This document shows, piece after piece, positions 1 through 8,554 of a DNA stretch of 64,000 nucleotides; position 1 is the first letter of the stretch, and the number at the start of each line of letters is the position of its first letter. The position numbers were made by a program, and so were the translations under genes. The stretch is from NCBI GenBank assembly GCA_030531025.1, contig JAUMTV010000002.1, positions 20,907 through 84,906 on the forward strand. The letters run 5' to 3'. Under the pieces are notes generated by a model. It worked only from the letters and a program-made list of their open reading frames with translations. It made no database searches and had not been told where the DNA came from. The stretch comes from Turicibacter sp. (GTDB lineage: Bacteria; Bacillota; Bacilli; MOL361; Turicibacteraceae).

Positions 1-2
1 TT

Positions 3-2102
3 CATTTAAGTGGTCGAATGGATTTACTACTTGAACGAGAGGGGGAATGGATTGTTGGAGAAATTAAATCAACGACACGACGTCTAGAAACGATTGAGGA
101 AAATGATCGTCCAGCTCATTATGCTCAAGCGAAGATGTATGCGTACTTACTTTTATGCCAACATTTAGATTGGGAAGAAATTACTGTTCGATTAATTTAT
201 TGTGATATAGATGGAATTAATCAACGACATTTCGATCAAGTTTATACAAAAGAAATGCTAGAGCCATTTGTGACTGAAACGATCAAAGAATACTTAGAGT
301 GGTACTTTATTTTATTGCGCTCAATGGAGTTAAAACTTAAAACAGCTAAAACACTACAGTTTCCATTTGGAGAGTTTCGTGCTTATCAGCGGGAACTATC
401 CGGTGCCGTGTATCAATGCGTGAAACAAAAAAAGCGTCTACTATTAAGAGCACCAACCGGAATTGGTAAAACTATGGGAACAATTTTTCCGAGTATTAAA
501 GCGTTAAGTGAACATGAGCAAAAAATCTTTTACTTCACAGCGAAAACAATCGGCCGTCGTGTTGCCGAAAAAGCGTTTGAAAAGTGCTTAGCCAATGGCT
601 GGCACGCTAAAGTAACAACGATTACAGCAAAAGAGAAAATCTGTTTAATGGATGAGGTCAAATGTGATCCGAGTTATTGTTCTTATGCGAAGGGATATTT
701 TAATCGAATTAATGCGGCGACCAAAGATCTTTTTGAATCAGAGATGCTTTATAGTCGAGAACAAATCATTAAGTACGCCAAAAAACATTCAGTTTGCCCA
801 TTTGAGTATTCGTTAGCTATGGCATCGATCAGTGATGCGGTTATTGGAGATTATAACTATATGTTTGACCCTCGTGCTTATTTACGTCGATTTTTTGATG
901 AGCCATCATCACATGTTGCTTTAATTGATGAAGCACATAATTTATATGATCGTGCATGTGAGATGTACAGCGCTTCTTTAACGAAGTCAGCGATTCAAGA
1001 ATTACATCGCCTATTTAAAAATCGACATAAATCACTGGCAAAAGCTTTGAGTGCTTTAAATTTAAAGTTTATTGAATATCGTCATGAACTTGAAGAGAAT
1101 AAAAGTTATGATTTGTTCAAGCAAGAGATAGATAAATCATTTTTAACTAAAATTCAAGTCTTATTAGAGGTGTTAGAAAAATATTTATATAAATATCCTG
1201 AAACAGAATATAAACCGCAATTAATGACTCTTTATTTTGATTTACATCAATTTTTACGCATTTCAGAGTTTTATAATGAAAGTTTTCGTCTACGTTATGA
1301 GCGCTATGGAATGGACCTTAAAGTAACAATTGTTTGTTTAAATCCAAGTTTATATTTAAGCGAACGAATGGAACGAGTACGTTCGAGTATTTTATTTTCG
1401 GCAACGCTTCATCCATTAAGTTACTATCATACCGTTTTACTACATGAGGAAGAGTGTGAACAAATCTTTTTACCTTCTCCATTTGAACGTAATCAGTTAG
1501 AGTTATATATCCATCATGGTATTTCTACTAAATTTAAGTCTCGACAACACTCAGTGGCTCACTTAATTTCAACAATTTATTACGTTACTATGAGAAAGAA
1601 GGGAAATTACCTAGTCTTCTTTCCATCCTATCAATATCTTGAAATGGTTTATGAAGCCTATCGAGAATTAGTTGGCAAGGAGCAAGTCATATTAAAACAA
1701 GAACGTGAAATGGATGAATCAGAACGTGAAACCTTCTTGTCTTCTTTTAGTGAAGAGTCACAAACGACGCTTGTTGCCTTTGCTGTCTTGGGTGGTGTTT
1801 TTAGTGAAGGAATCGACTTGGTGGGCAATCAACTGATTGGATCCATTATCGTCGGTGTCGGACTGCCGCAAATTAATCCATTAACAGAGCAACGTCGTCT
1901 TTATTTTGAACAAACTTTTAATAAAGGTTATTTATTTGCTTATGTTTATCCAGGATTTAATAAAGTGATGCAAGCAGTTGGTCGTGTTATTCGAACGGAA
2001 ACTGATCAAGGGATAGTTGTCATGATTGATGAACGTTATATAGAACCGACGTATTTATCGTTATTTCCTTATGAGTGGCAGCATGCGAAATTTTTAAATT
2101 AA
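3..2102 (+). CDS. DinG/XPD-family ATP-dependent DNA helicase, 5' end outside window
   Basis: The frame is open through the left window edge (upstream codons read H-L-S-G-R before the first Met), so the N-terminus is missing. What remains starts inside a PD-(D/E)XK nuclease-like module: an Asp in G-R-M-D followed by V-G-E-I-K (the D...ExK pattern of Cas4/Dna2-type domains). The superfamily 2 motor follows, with Walker A A-P-T-G-I-G-K-T near residue 147 and the L-I-D-E-A-H box near residue 295. Between them lie four spaced cysteines (K-I-C, V-K-C, S-Y-C, S-V-C-P) of the kind that hold the [4Fe-4S] cluster in XPD/DinG helicases. The C-terminal part has the S-E-G-I-D and Q-A-V-G-R-V-I-R-T motifs. 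The likely role is 5'-3' unwinding in DNA repair or resolution of unusual structures; the exact substrate is not visible. An intrinsic terminator follows. Confidence 0.85.
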   Translation, partial: HLSGRMDLLLEREGEWIVGEIKSTTRRLETIEENDRPAHYAQAKMYAYLLLCQHLDWEEITVRLIYCDIDGINQRHFDQVYTKEMLEPFVTETIKEYLEWYFILLRSMELKLKTAKTLQFPFGEFRAYQRELSGAVYQCVKQKKRLLLRAPTGIGKTMGTIFPSIKALSEHEQKIFYFTAKTIGRRVAEKAFEKCLANGWHAKVTTITAKEKICLMDEVKCDPSYCSYAKGYFNRINAATKDLFESEMLYSREQIIKYAKKHSVCPFEYSLAMASISDAVIGDYNYMFDPRAYLRRFFDEPSSHVALIDEAHNLYDRACEMYSASLTKSAIQELHRLFKNRHKSLAKALSALNLKFIEYRHELEENKSYDLFKQEIDKSFLTKIQVLLEVLEKYLYKYPETEYKPQLMTLYFDLHQFLRISEFYNESFRLRYERYGMDLKVTIVCLNPSLYLSERMERVRSSILFSATLHPLSYYHTVLLHEEECEQIFLPSPFERNQLELYIHHGISTKFKSRQHSVAHLISTIYYVTMRKKGNYLVFFPSYQYLEMVYEAYRELVGKEQVILKQEREMDESERETFLSSFSEESQTTLVAFAVLGGVFSEGIDLVGNQLIGSIIVGVGLPQINPLTEQRRLYFEQTFNKGYLFAYVYPGFNKVMQAVGRVIRTETDQGIVVMIDERYIEPTYLSLFPYEWQHAKFLN

Positions 2103-2144
2103 GTGACAAGTTAAGAGTAGGGGTAAAAAATGATACCCATAATG

Positions 2145-2182
2145 AACAGAGGATTTATGAATTATAAATCCTCTGTTTTTTT
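2145..2182 (+). terminator. Intrinsic terminator after helicase gene
   Basis: Perfect 14-bp stem (2145-2158 with 2164-2177), 5-base loop, then a T run. It separates the helicase from the MarR-ABC operon. Confidence 0.9.
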
Positions 2183-2189
2183 ATAGAGG

Positions 2190-2254
2190 TTGACAATATT
2201 TCTCAGATGTGTTAAATATTTAGATATCTAATGATTTGATATCTAAATATTTAA
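2190..2254 (+). promoter_or_regulatory. Promoter and long palindromic operator of the marR-ABC operon
   Basis: TTGACA lies at 2190-2195, and an AT-rich -10 candidate (TTAAAT) at 2212-2217. A perfect 17-bp inverted repeat, arm TTAAATATTTAGATATC at 2212-2228 and its complement at 2238-2254 around a 9-base spacer, covers the -10 and the start of the transcript. A repressor bound here would block RNA polymerase. The first gene downstream is a MarR-type regulator, which points to autoregulation. The ribosome site AAAGGAGGG follows directly. Confidence 0.8.
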
Positions 2255-2270
2255 TAAAAGGAGGGTATAT

Positions 2271-2732
2271 ATGAATGAAAATTTAGAGACGTTGCGTCCT
2301 AAGTCGTTACACCGTGCTTTTATACGTGCTTCAAAAATGCATAAAAAGGTTTGTCAGCATCGATTTCAACAATTAGGATTAACCGAAGGGCAGCCAAAAG
2401 TATTAGATTATTTACGTCATCATAACGGCTGTTCACAAAAAGATTTAGCTAAGCATTGTCACATTCAGCCGGCAACTGCGACTAGTTTATTAGGACATTT
2501 AGAAAGAAGTGGCTTAATCTATCGAGAGATGAATCAACAAGATCGTCGAATTACTAATGTTTTTTTAACAGAAGCTGGTGCGGCATTTCAAAAGAAAGTA
2601 AAAACAGCGTTTATTGAAATAGATGAACAATGCTTTAAAGGATTTACTTCGAAAGAAAAAGAAGAGGCGATCAATTATTTAGAGCGCATCTGTGAAAACT
2701 TAAAAGGAAAGGAGAGTCATGAAGATGTTTAA
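2271..2732 (+). CDS. MarR-family transcriptional regulator
   Basis: A 153-residue protein of typical MarR length. The winged helix-turn-helix lies near residues 50-110: C-S-Q-K-D-L-A-K-H, then A-T-A-T-S-L-L-G-H-L-E-R-S-G-L-I, then the wing with the conserved D-R-R. MarR proteins bind palindromes as dimers and usually repress a neighbouring efflux or stress gene until a small ligand binds. Here the gene sits directly behind a 17-bp inverted repeat and overlaps the following ABC exporter gene by 14 bases, so it most likely represses itself and the exporter. The start has a strong AAAGGAGGG site 7-10 bases upstream. The ligand is unknown. Confidence 0.9.
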   Translation: MNENLETLRPKSLHRAFIRASKMHKKVCQHRFQQLGLTEGQPKVLDYLRHHNGCSQKDLAKHCHIQPATATSLLGHLERSGLIYREMNQQDRRITNVFLTEAGAAFQKKVKTAFIEIDEQCFKGFTSKEKEEAINYLERICENLKGKESHEDV

Positions 2733-4455
2733 GCTATTAAAATTTTTAAAGGGATCAGCGATTTTATATGCTATTTTGGCACCTCTTTTAATGATGTTAG
2801 AGGTCGCAATGGATTTAACGTTACCGACGATGTTGTCGAATATCGTTGATATTGGGATTGCTAACGGAGATATGAATTATGTATTAGCAACAGGGGCAAA
2901 AATGATTTTATTTGCTTTATTAGGATTAATAGGGGGAGTTGGGTGCTCTATTTTTTCAACAATGGCAGCTATTAACCTAGGACAAAATTTACGTGATGGG
3001 CTATTTGCTAAAATTCAATCGTTGTCTTTTTTAGAGTTAGATCATTTTAAAACCTCATCGTTAATTACTCGTTTAACGAATGATATTACACAAGTTCAAA
3101 CGATGGTTATGATGGCGCTTCGTATTTTAGTCCGTGCACCATTACTATGCGTGGGTGGACTATTTATGGCGTATCAGTTGAGTCATCGTTTATCAGTTGT
3201 TTTTGTCATTGCAATTCCAATTATTTTAGTATTTGTTGCAATTGTCATGTCAAAATCATTCCCATTATTTAAGACGATGCAAGAGAAAATTGATAAAGTT
3301 AATAATGTGATGCGTGAAAATTTATTAGGTGTTCGTGTTATTAAAGCATTTACAATGGAAGGTAAGCAAAGAGAACGTTTCAATGAAGCAAATGATGATT
3401 TAATGGACCAAAGTATTCGAGCACAAAAGATTATGATTATTTTAAATCCAGTAGTCATGTTAGTCGTAAACTTTAGTGTCATTGCTGTGCTTTGGTATGG
3501 TGGATATCTTGTTCAAGATGGATTACTTGAAACAGGAAAGATTATGGCGTTTATTAACTATTTAACTCAAATCATGATGTCGATGATGATGGTCATTATG
3601 ATTTCAATGAACTTTTCACGTTCAAAAGCATCAGCAGATCGTATTAATGAAGTCTTTAATACCCACTCAAGTATTCAAGAAAGTTCTAGTGCAACTGAAT
3701 TAACGAATTATGATGTTGAATTTAAAAATGTTTCATTTAAATATCACGACCATAGTGAAGAAGTTTTAAAAGGCATTTCTTTTAAAATTAAAGAAGGACA
3801 AAAAGTTGGAATCATTGGGGGAACTGGATCAGGAAAAAGTTCTCTTGTCAGTTTAATTCCACGCTTATACGATGCGAGTAAAGGTGAAGTATTAATTGGG
3901 GGACAAAATGTTAAAAACCTATCTTTAAGAGAACTGCGTGATAAGATTGGAGTTGTTTTACAAGAGAGTATTTTATTCTCTGGAACTATTGCTTCTAACT
4001 TTAAATTTGGCTATCATGAAGCGACTCAAACTGAATTAGATGAAGCTGCACGCGATGCTCAAGCGCTGGAGTTTATTCAAGCAAAAGAAGAAAAATATGA
4101 CACAGTTGTTGAACAACGTGGGAAAAACTTATCAGGTGGTCAAAAGCAACGTGTTTCCATTGCAAGAACATTAATTAGAAATCCTAAGATTTTAATTTTA
4201 GATGATTCCTCAAGTGCCCTTGATATGGCGACTGAAAGTAAATTACAGCAAGCGATTAAAGCACGTATGAAAGATAGTACGGTAATCATGATTGCTCAGC
4301 GTATTTCAGCGGTTATGGATGCTGATCAAATCATTGTATTAGATCAAGGTGAGATATCAGGAATTGGAACACATCAAGAGTTATTAAAATCAAATGAAAT
4401 TTATCGCAGTATTGCTATTTCACAATTAGGAGAGGAGGCTGTTAACCATGAATAA
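2719..4455 (+). CDS. Heterodimeric ABC exporter, degenerate-site subunit
   Basis: A fused exporter of 578 residues: six membrane segments in the first about 300 residues, then a nucleotide-binding domain with Walker A G-G-T-G-S-G-K-S near residue 367 and signature L-S-G-G-Q near 471. The residue after Walker B is Asp instead of the catalytic Glu (L-I-L-D-D-S-S), and the switch His is Gln (I-A-Q-R-I-S). These two changes mark the non-hydrolysing site of heterodimeric exporters such as BmrC/BmrD and TM287/TM288. The partner gene starts 8 bases before this one ends and has a consensus site. The start at 2719 has GGAAAGGAGAG upstream; a second Met follows two codons later. The likely job is drug or peptide efflux under MarR control; the substrate is not predictable. 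Confidence 0.9.
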   Translation: MKMFKLLKFLKGSAILYAILAPLLMMLEVAMDLTLPTMLSNIVDIGIANGDMNYVLATGAKMILFALLGLIGGVGCSIFSTMAAINLGQNLRDGLFAKIQSLSFLELDHFKTSSLITRLTNDITQVQTMVMMALRILVRAPLLCVGGLFMAYQLSHRLSVVFVIAIPIILVFVAIVMSKSFPLFKTMQEKIDKVNNVMRENLLGVRVIKAFTMEGKQRERFNEANDDLMDQSIRAQKIMIILNPVVMLVVNFSVIAVLWYGGYLVQDGLLETGKIMAFINYLTQIMMSMMMVIMISMNFSRSKASADRINEVFNTHSSIQESSSATELTNYDVEFKNVSFKYHDHSEEVLKGISFKIKEGQKVGIIGGTGSGKSSLVSLIPRLYDASKGEVLIGGQNVKNLSLRELRDKIGVVLQESILFSGTIASNFKFGYHEATQTELDEAARDAQALEFIQAKEEKYDTVVEQRGKNLSGGQKQRVSIARTLIRNPKILILDDSSSALDMATESKLQQAIKARMKDSTVIMIAQRISAVMDADQIIVLDQGEISGIGTHQELLKSNEIYRSIAISQLGEEAVNHE

Positions 4456-6256
4456 ATCGATGGGACCAGGTCCAAGACCAGGTGGTCCAGGACCTAGTGG
4501 GCGTTTTGATAAAGCGGAGAAATTAAAAAATCCTAAATCAACGATTAAGCGACTACTTGCTTATTTAAATCATCGAGTTTATGCGCTTGTCTTAGTTTTT
4601 ATCTTTTGTATTGTTTCAACATTAGTCAGTGTGTTAGCGACAAAATATTATGGTGATATTATTGATAATTATATTATTCCAGGTAACTTATCAGGCTTAA
4701 AAGCTATTTGTTTATTTATGGGGGCTATCTATCTTATTAGCGTTATAGCAACTTATGCGCAAAACTTAATTATGGTTAAGTTAGCTCAAGAAACAACAGC
4801 TGAAATTCGTCGTCAATTATTTAATAGCATGCAAAAACTTCCACTTCGTTTCTTTGATACTCATTCCAGTGGAGATTTAATGAGCCGTTTGACTAATGAT
4901 GTGGATAATATTAATATGACGTTATCGCAAAGTATTACCCAAATGTTTTCTGGGATTATTACAATTATTGGAATGCTTATAGCCATGCTTGTTTTAAGTC
5001 CTACTTTAACACTTGTTGGATTAGTCACAACACCACTTATGTTTTTAACGTCGCGTTTTTTAGTTAAGAAAACACAGCCTTTCTTCATTAAACAGCAACA
5101 AGATTTAGGAAGTTTAAATGGTTATATTGAGGAAGTTGTTTCAGGTCAAAAAGCCATCTTATTATTTTCACAAGAAGAAGAAGTTGAGAAAGAGTTTGGA
5201 TCGATTAATCGTTGCTTAACGAAGAGTGCGATTATGGCGCAGGCTTTATCAGGGTTCATGGGGCCAGTGAATAACTTTATTAATAATTTAACCTTCTTAT
5301 TAGTTGCTGTTGTTGGAGGTGTGTTAGCTCTTTCAGGAACTGCTATTACAGTAGGGACAATCTTTACTTTTATTTTATATATGAGAAACTTCACACGTCC
5401 GATTAATGAGATCTTAAATATTTTTAATACGGTTCAATCAGCTTTAGCAGGTGCAGAACGTGTCTTTGAAATTATGGATGAAGCTCCCGAACAGGATGAA
5501 GAAGGCGCTCATGATATTGATAAGTTAGATGGAGACGTTATCTTAAATCATGTAAAATTCTCATATGATACAGGAAAAACGATTTTAAAAGATGCTTGTA
5601 TTCATGCTCGACGTGGAGAAACAGTTGCTATTGTTGGACCAACAGGAGCTGGAAAAACAACGATTATTAATCTATTAACGAAATTTTATGATATTGATTC
5701 AGGGGATATTTTAATAGATGGGGTTAATATTGACCATATTACGCGTAGTAGTTTACGACGTAGTATTTCTATGGTGCTTCAAGATACTTATTTATTTGGA
5801 GAAACAGTTCGCGAAAATATTCGTTATGGACGTTTAAATGCTACCGATGAAGAGATTATTGAAGCAGCTAAAATGGCGAATGCTCACAAGTTTATTATGC
5901 AATTACCAGATGGATATGACACTGTTTTATCTGACAATGGAAGTAATTTATCACAAGGTCAACGTCAGTTATTAGCAATTGCACGAGCCGTCTTATCACA
6001 ATCATCGATTTTAATTTTAGATGAGGCAACGTCTTCTATTGATACACGAACAGAAGTTGAGATTCAAAAGGCTATGCTGCGTTTAATGGAAGGAAAAACG
6101 ACATTCGTTATTGCTCACCGTTTAAGTACTATTCGTAATGCTGATCAAATCCTAGTTTTAAATCAAGGAGAAATTATTGAGCAAGGGAATCATGAATCAT
6201 TGCTTGCTGCAAATGGTTTTTATGCAAATTTATATAATAGTCAATTTAGAGAGTAA
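4448..6256 (+). CDS. Heterodimeric ABC exporter, catalytic subunit
   Basis: A 602-residue fused permease-ATPase, partner of the upstream subunit and overlapping it by 8 bases. The N-terminus is a short Pro/Gly-rich extension (P-G-P-R-P-G-G-P-G-P) before the membrane domain; such tails occur in one half of Firmicute BmrCD-like pairs. The nucleotide-binding domain is complete: Walker A G-P-T-G-A-G-K-T near residue 397, signature written L-S-Q-G-Q, Walker B with catalytic Glu (L-I-L-D-E-A-T-S), and H-loop I-A-H-R-L-S. One degenerate and one intact ATPase half together support a BmrCD-type heterodimer in the cytoplasmic membrane. It is likely multidrug efflux induced through the MarR gene at the head of the operon. 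Confidence 0.9.
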   Translation: MNKSMGPGPRPGGPGPSGRFDKAEKLKNPKSTIKRLLAYLNHRVYALVLVFIFCIVSTLVSVLATKYYGDIIDNYIIPGNLSGLKAICLFMGAIYLISVIATYAQNLIMVKLAQETTAEIRRQLFNSMQKLPLRFFDTHSSGDLMSRLTNDVDNINMTLSQSITQMFSGIITIIGMLIAMLVLSPTLTLVGLVTTPLMFLTSRFLVKKTQPFFIKQQQDLGSLNGYIEEVVSGQKAILLFSQEEEVEKEFGSINRCLTKSAIMAQALSGFMGPVNNFINNLTFLLVAVVGGVLALSGTAITVGTIFTFILYMRNFTRPINEILNIFNTVQSALAGAERVFEIMDEAPEQDEEGAHDIDKLDGDVILNHVKFSYDTGKTILKDACIHARRGETVAIVGPTGAGKTTIINLLTKFYDIDSGDILIDGVNIDHITRSSLRRSISMVLQDTYLFGETVRENIRYGRLNATDEEIIEAAKMANAHKFIMQLPDGYDTVLSDNGSNLSQGQRQLLAIARAVLSQSSILILDEATSSIDTRTEVEIQKAMLRLMEGKTTFVIAHRLSTIRNADQILVLNQGEIIEQGNHESLLAANGFYANLYNSQFRE

Positions 6257-6259
6257 TGA

Positions 6260-6288
6260 AAAAGCAATCCAGACGGATTGCTTTTCAT
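6260..6288 (+). terminator. Hairpin terminator after ABC exporter pair
   Basis: 11-bp stem (6260-6270 with 6275-6285), 4-base loop. The T tract is short and interrupted, so read-through into the next gene is possible. Confidence 0.65.
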
Positions 6289-6438
6289 TTGAACAAATAG
6301 ATAGATTTTTGCATAGAGTAATATTAGAAAGTCATTTTATAAAAATTAGATAGAAAGATAATAGATAATCCAATTAAAAGCGTATACAATCAAAAAAGTT
6401 AAAGGGGAATCTTATAATTTCATCAGAAAGGGGGAAAA

Positions 6439-7005
6439 ATGATGAAACGTCTAATTGATGTCATCATTTCGTGTTTGATGTTAATTTTATTGAGTCCAAT
6501 TTATTTGATTATTACAATACTAGTGTTCTTTGATTTAGGATGTCCCGTTATCTATAAGCAACGATATCCAGGACTTAATGAAAAGCCGTTTACATTATAT
6601 CGCTTTAAGACAATGAATTGTAAAGTAGATGAGAATGGTCGACTATTACCACCAGATGAACGTTTAACAAAATTAGGACGATTTTTAAAATCATACAGTT
6701 TAGATGATTTGCCTGAATTTTATAATGTTTTAATTGGGGATATGAGTTTAGTTGGACCGCGTCCAGTTTTAATTCGATCGATTACTTCAAAAAGTCGGCA
6801 GCAGATGAAGCGGCATTCAGTTCGACCAGGTATGACAGGATGGAGCCAATTGCATGGTCAAAAAAACTTAACATGGGATGAAAAATATGCATTAGATCTC
6901 TACTATATCGAGCATCAAACATTAAGGTTCGATTTTAAAATTATTTTTAAAAGCTTATTACTGCTATTTACGTGTAAACGAAAAAAAACTAGTCTTAGTG
7001 ACTAG
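6439..7005 (+). CDS. Bacterial sugar transferase (monotopic phosphoglycosyl transferase)
   Basis: A small 188-residue member of the PglC/WcaJ family. These enzymes move a sugar phosphate from a nucleotide sugar to undecaprenyl phosphate at the membrane, starting glycan assembly. An N-terminal hydrophobic segment (residues about 5-30) is followed by V-I-Y-K-Q-R-Y-P-G, Y-R-F-K-T-M, and the C-terminal G-D-M-S-L-V-G-P-R-P. The catalytic pair, normally Asp-Glu, reads Asp-Asp at residues 89-90 (S-L-D-D-L-P), a conservative but unusual change. No other glycan genes lie next to it. The start follows AAAGGGGGA. The 3' end overlaps the convergent peptidase T gene by 11 bases inside a shared terminator. 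Confidence 0.85.
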   Translation: MMKRLIDVIISCLMLILLSPIYLIITILVFFDLGCPVIYKQRYPGLNEKPFTLYRFKTMNCKVDENGRLLPPDERLTKLGRFLKSYSLDDLPEFYNVLIGDMSLVGPRPVLIRSITSKSRQQMKRHSVRPGMTGWSQLHGQKNLTWDEKYALDLYYIEHQTLRFDFKIIFKSLLLLFTCKRKKTSLSD

Positions 7006-7012
7006 TTTTTTT
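6981..7012. terminator. Bidirectional terminator inside overlapping gene ends
   Basis: Stem AAAAAAAACTAGTC at 6981-6994 with GACTAGTTTTTTT at 7000-7012. The hairpin contains the stop codons of both convergent genes and has T runs on both strands. Confidence 0.85.
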
Positions 7013-8227
7013 AGCAGCTAATTCAGCGATCTTAACAATGGCTTCTACTGCTTTTTCCATAGATGGGACAGGGATATATTCAAATTTACCATGGAAATTA
7101 TGTCCGCCAGTAAATAGATTTGGTGTTGGTAGTCCCATAAAAGATAATTTTGAACCATCTGTTCCACCACGAACTGGAACAATTAAAGGTTCAACACCAA
7201 CTTCTGTTAATGCCTCTTTAGCTAAGTCAACGATATGCATTTTATCTTCAATTTGAAGGCGCATATTATAATACTGATCACGAAGATCTAATTCGACAGT
7301 ATTAGATGGATACTTTTGATTAAACTCTTTAACTAAATCTTCAACAAATTGTTTACGTGATTCAAATCGCTCGGTATCAAAATCACGAATAATTAAGTTT
7401 AAATAAGCTTCTTCACAGTGACCACTAATATCTGTTAAATGATAAAATCCTTCATAGTCTTCTGTATGTTGTGGTGTTTCAAGTCTTGGAAACATACTCG
7501 CAATTTCAGTAGCGATTAAAGCAGCATTAATCATTTTATTTTTTGCATCTCCAGGATGTACACTTTTTCCATGTACTTTGATCTTTGCTCCCGCAGCATT
7601 AAACGATTCATATTGTAGCTCACCAATTACGCCACCATCCATGGTATAAGCAAAATCTGCACCAAATTTTTCAACTTGAAATTGATCAGCACCTCGTCCA
7701 ATTTCTTCATCTGGTGTAAAAGCAACTTTAATACAACCATGTTTGATTTCAGGGTGTTCTTTTAAATAATGAATGGCGGTCATAATTTCAGCAATGCCGG
7801 CTTTATCATCTGCGCCAAGTAACGTTGTTCCATCAGTCGTAATTAATGTTTGACCAACATATTGGCTTAAAGATGGAAAATCAGTTGGTGATAAAATAAT
7901 ATTTTTTTCTTTGTTTAAGACAATATCTCCACCTTGATAATTAATCAGTTGTGGTTTAACATTTTTCCCACTAAAGTCAGGGCTTGTATCCATGTGAGAG
8001 ATAAAAGCAATGATTGGGACATCATGGTCCACATTAGCAGGAAGTGTTGCATAAATATAACCATTCTCATCTTTTTCAATATCACTTAATCCTAGTTCTT
8101 GTAATTCTTCAACTAAAACATCACCAAAGGCCAATTGTGATGGTGTTGAAGGTGTGCTTAGTGATTCTGGATTAGATTGAGTATCATAAGTCACATACTT
8201 TAAGAAACGATCTGTAACATTTTGCAT
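6995..8227 (-). CDS. pepT: Peptidase T (tripeptide aminopeptidase)
   Basis: An M20-family zinc aminopeptidase that removes the N-terminal residue from tripeptides in the cytoplasm. Metal and catalytic motifs are intact: S-H-M-D-T-S-P-D near residue 80, G-A-D-D-K-A-G, P-D-E-E-I-G-R-G-A-D with the catalytic Glu pair, M-D-G-G, and the closing G-G-H-N-F-H-G. I place the start at 8227 (M-Q-N-V-T-D-R-F) because GGAGGG lies 7 bases upstream. A longer reading frame begins seven codons earlier, but its first codons contain that ribosome site. This gives 410 residues, the usual PepT length. Upstream lies the first copy of the dispersed two-hairpin element. Confidence 0.93.
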   Translation of the reverse strand: MQNVTDRFLKYVTYDTQSNPESLSTPSTPSQLAFGDVLVEELQELGLSDIEKDENGYIYATLPANVDHDVPIIAFISHMDTSPDFSGKNVKPQLINYQGGDIVLNKEKNIILSPTDFPSLSQYVGQTLITTDGTTLLGADDKAGIAEIMTAIHYLKEHPEIKHGCIKVAFTPDEEIGRGADQFQVEKFGADFAYTMDGGVIGELQYESFNAAGAKIKVHGKSVHPGDAKNKMINAALIATEIASMFPRLETPQHTEDYEGFYHLTDISGHCEEAYLNLIIRDFDTERFESRKQFVEDLVKEFNQKYPSNTVELDLRDQYYNMRLQIEDKMHIVDLAKEALTEVGVEPLIVPVRGGTDGSKLSFMGLPTPNLFTGGHNFHGKFEYIPVPSMEKAVEAIVKIAELAAKKTSH

Positions 8228-8267
8228 AAATAAACCCTCCAATAACAATTCAATATATTGTGTCCGA

Positions 8268-8402
8268 ACTATATAAGTCCAGATAAGTTTTTTACATCGT
8301 AAAAAACTTTTAGCTGGACTATAGTCTGCCTATCACGGCACAACTATCAAACATTTAGTGTGTCGTGATAAATGTATATTTTATTTCTGTTTATATATAG
8401 AT
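8268..8402 (+). repeat. Dispersed two-hairpin element, copy A
   Basis: Copy A of an element found three times in this window. Hairpin 1: AGTCCAG (8276-8282) pairs with CTGGACT (8314-8320), with an inner perfect 11-bp stem AAGTTTTTTAC / GTAAAAAACTT (8285-8295, 8299-8309). Hairpin 2: TATCACGGCACA (8331-8342) pairs with TGTGTCGTGATA (8359-8370) with one G-T pair. Copy C at 51004 is nearly identical over the whole length apart from an insertion; copy B at 10765 is diverged. It lies between divergent pepT and lepB and contains no coding sequence. The rest of 8228-8554 holds only the lepB promoter. Confidence 0.85.
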
Positions 8403-8512
8403 GAAATTATGTATAGTTTACCATAAAAAGTTAAGGAATATAACAAACGGTTCATCTTTTTAATTCTAATAATGATGATGTCAAATGTTTTAAGTCATTC
8501 AAAGGGGGAGTA

Positions 8513-8521
8513 TGTTATAAT
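8513..8521 (+). promoter_or_regulatory. Extended -10 promoter of lepB
   Basis: TGTTATAAT (TG-N-TATAAT) sits 34 bases before the GTG start of the signal peptidase gene. The -35 is weak, which is common with an extended -10. Confidence 0.6.
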
Positions 8522-8554
8522 AAGACAAGAACTCACGAAGGAGGATGGATTGGC

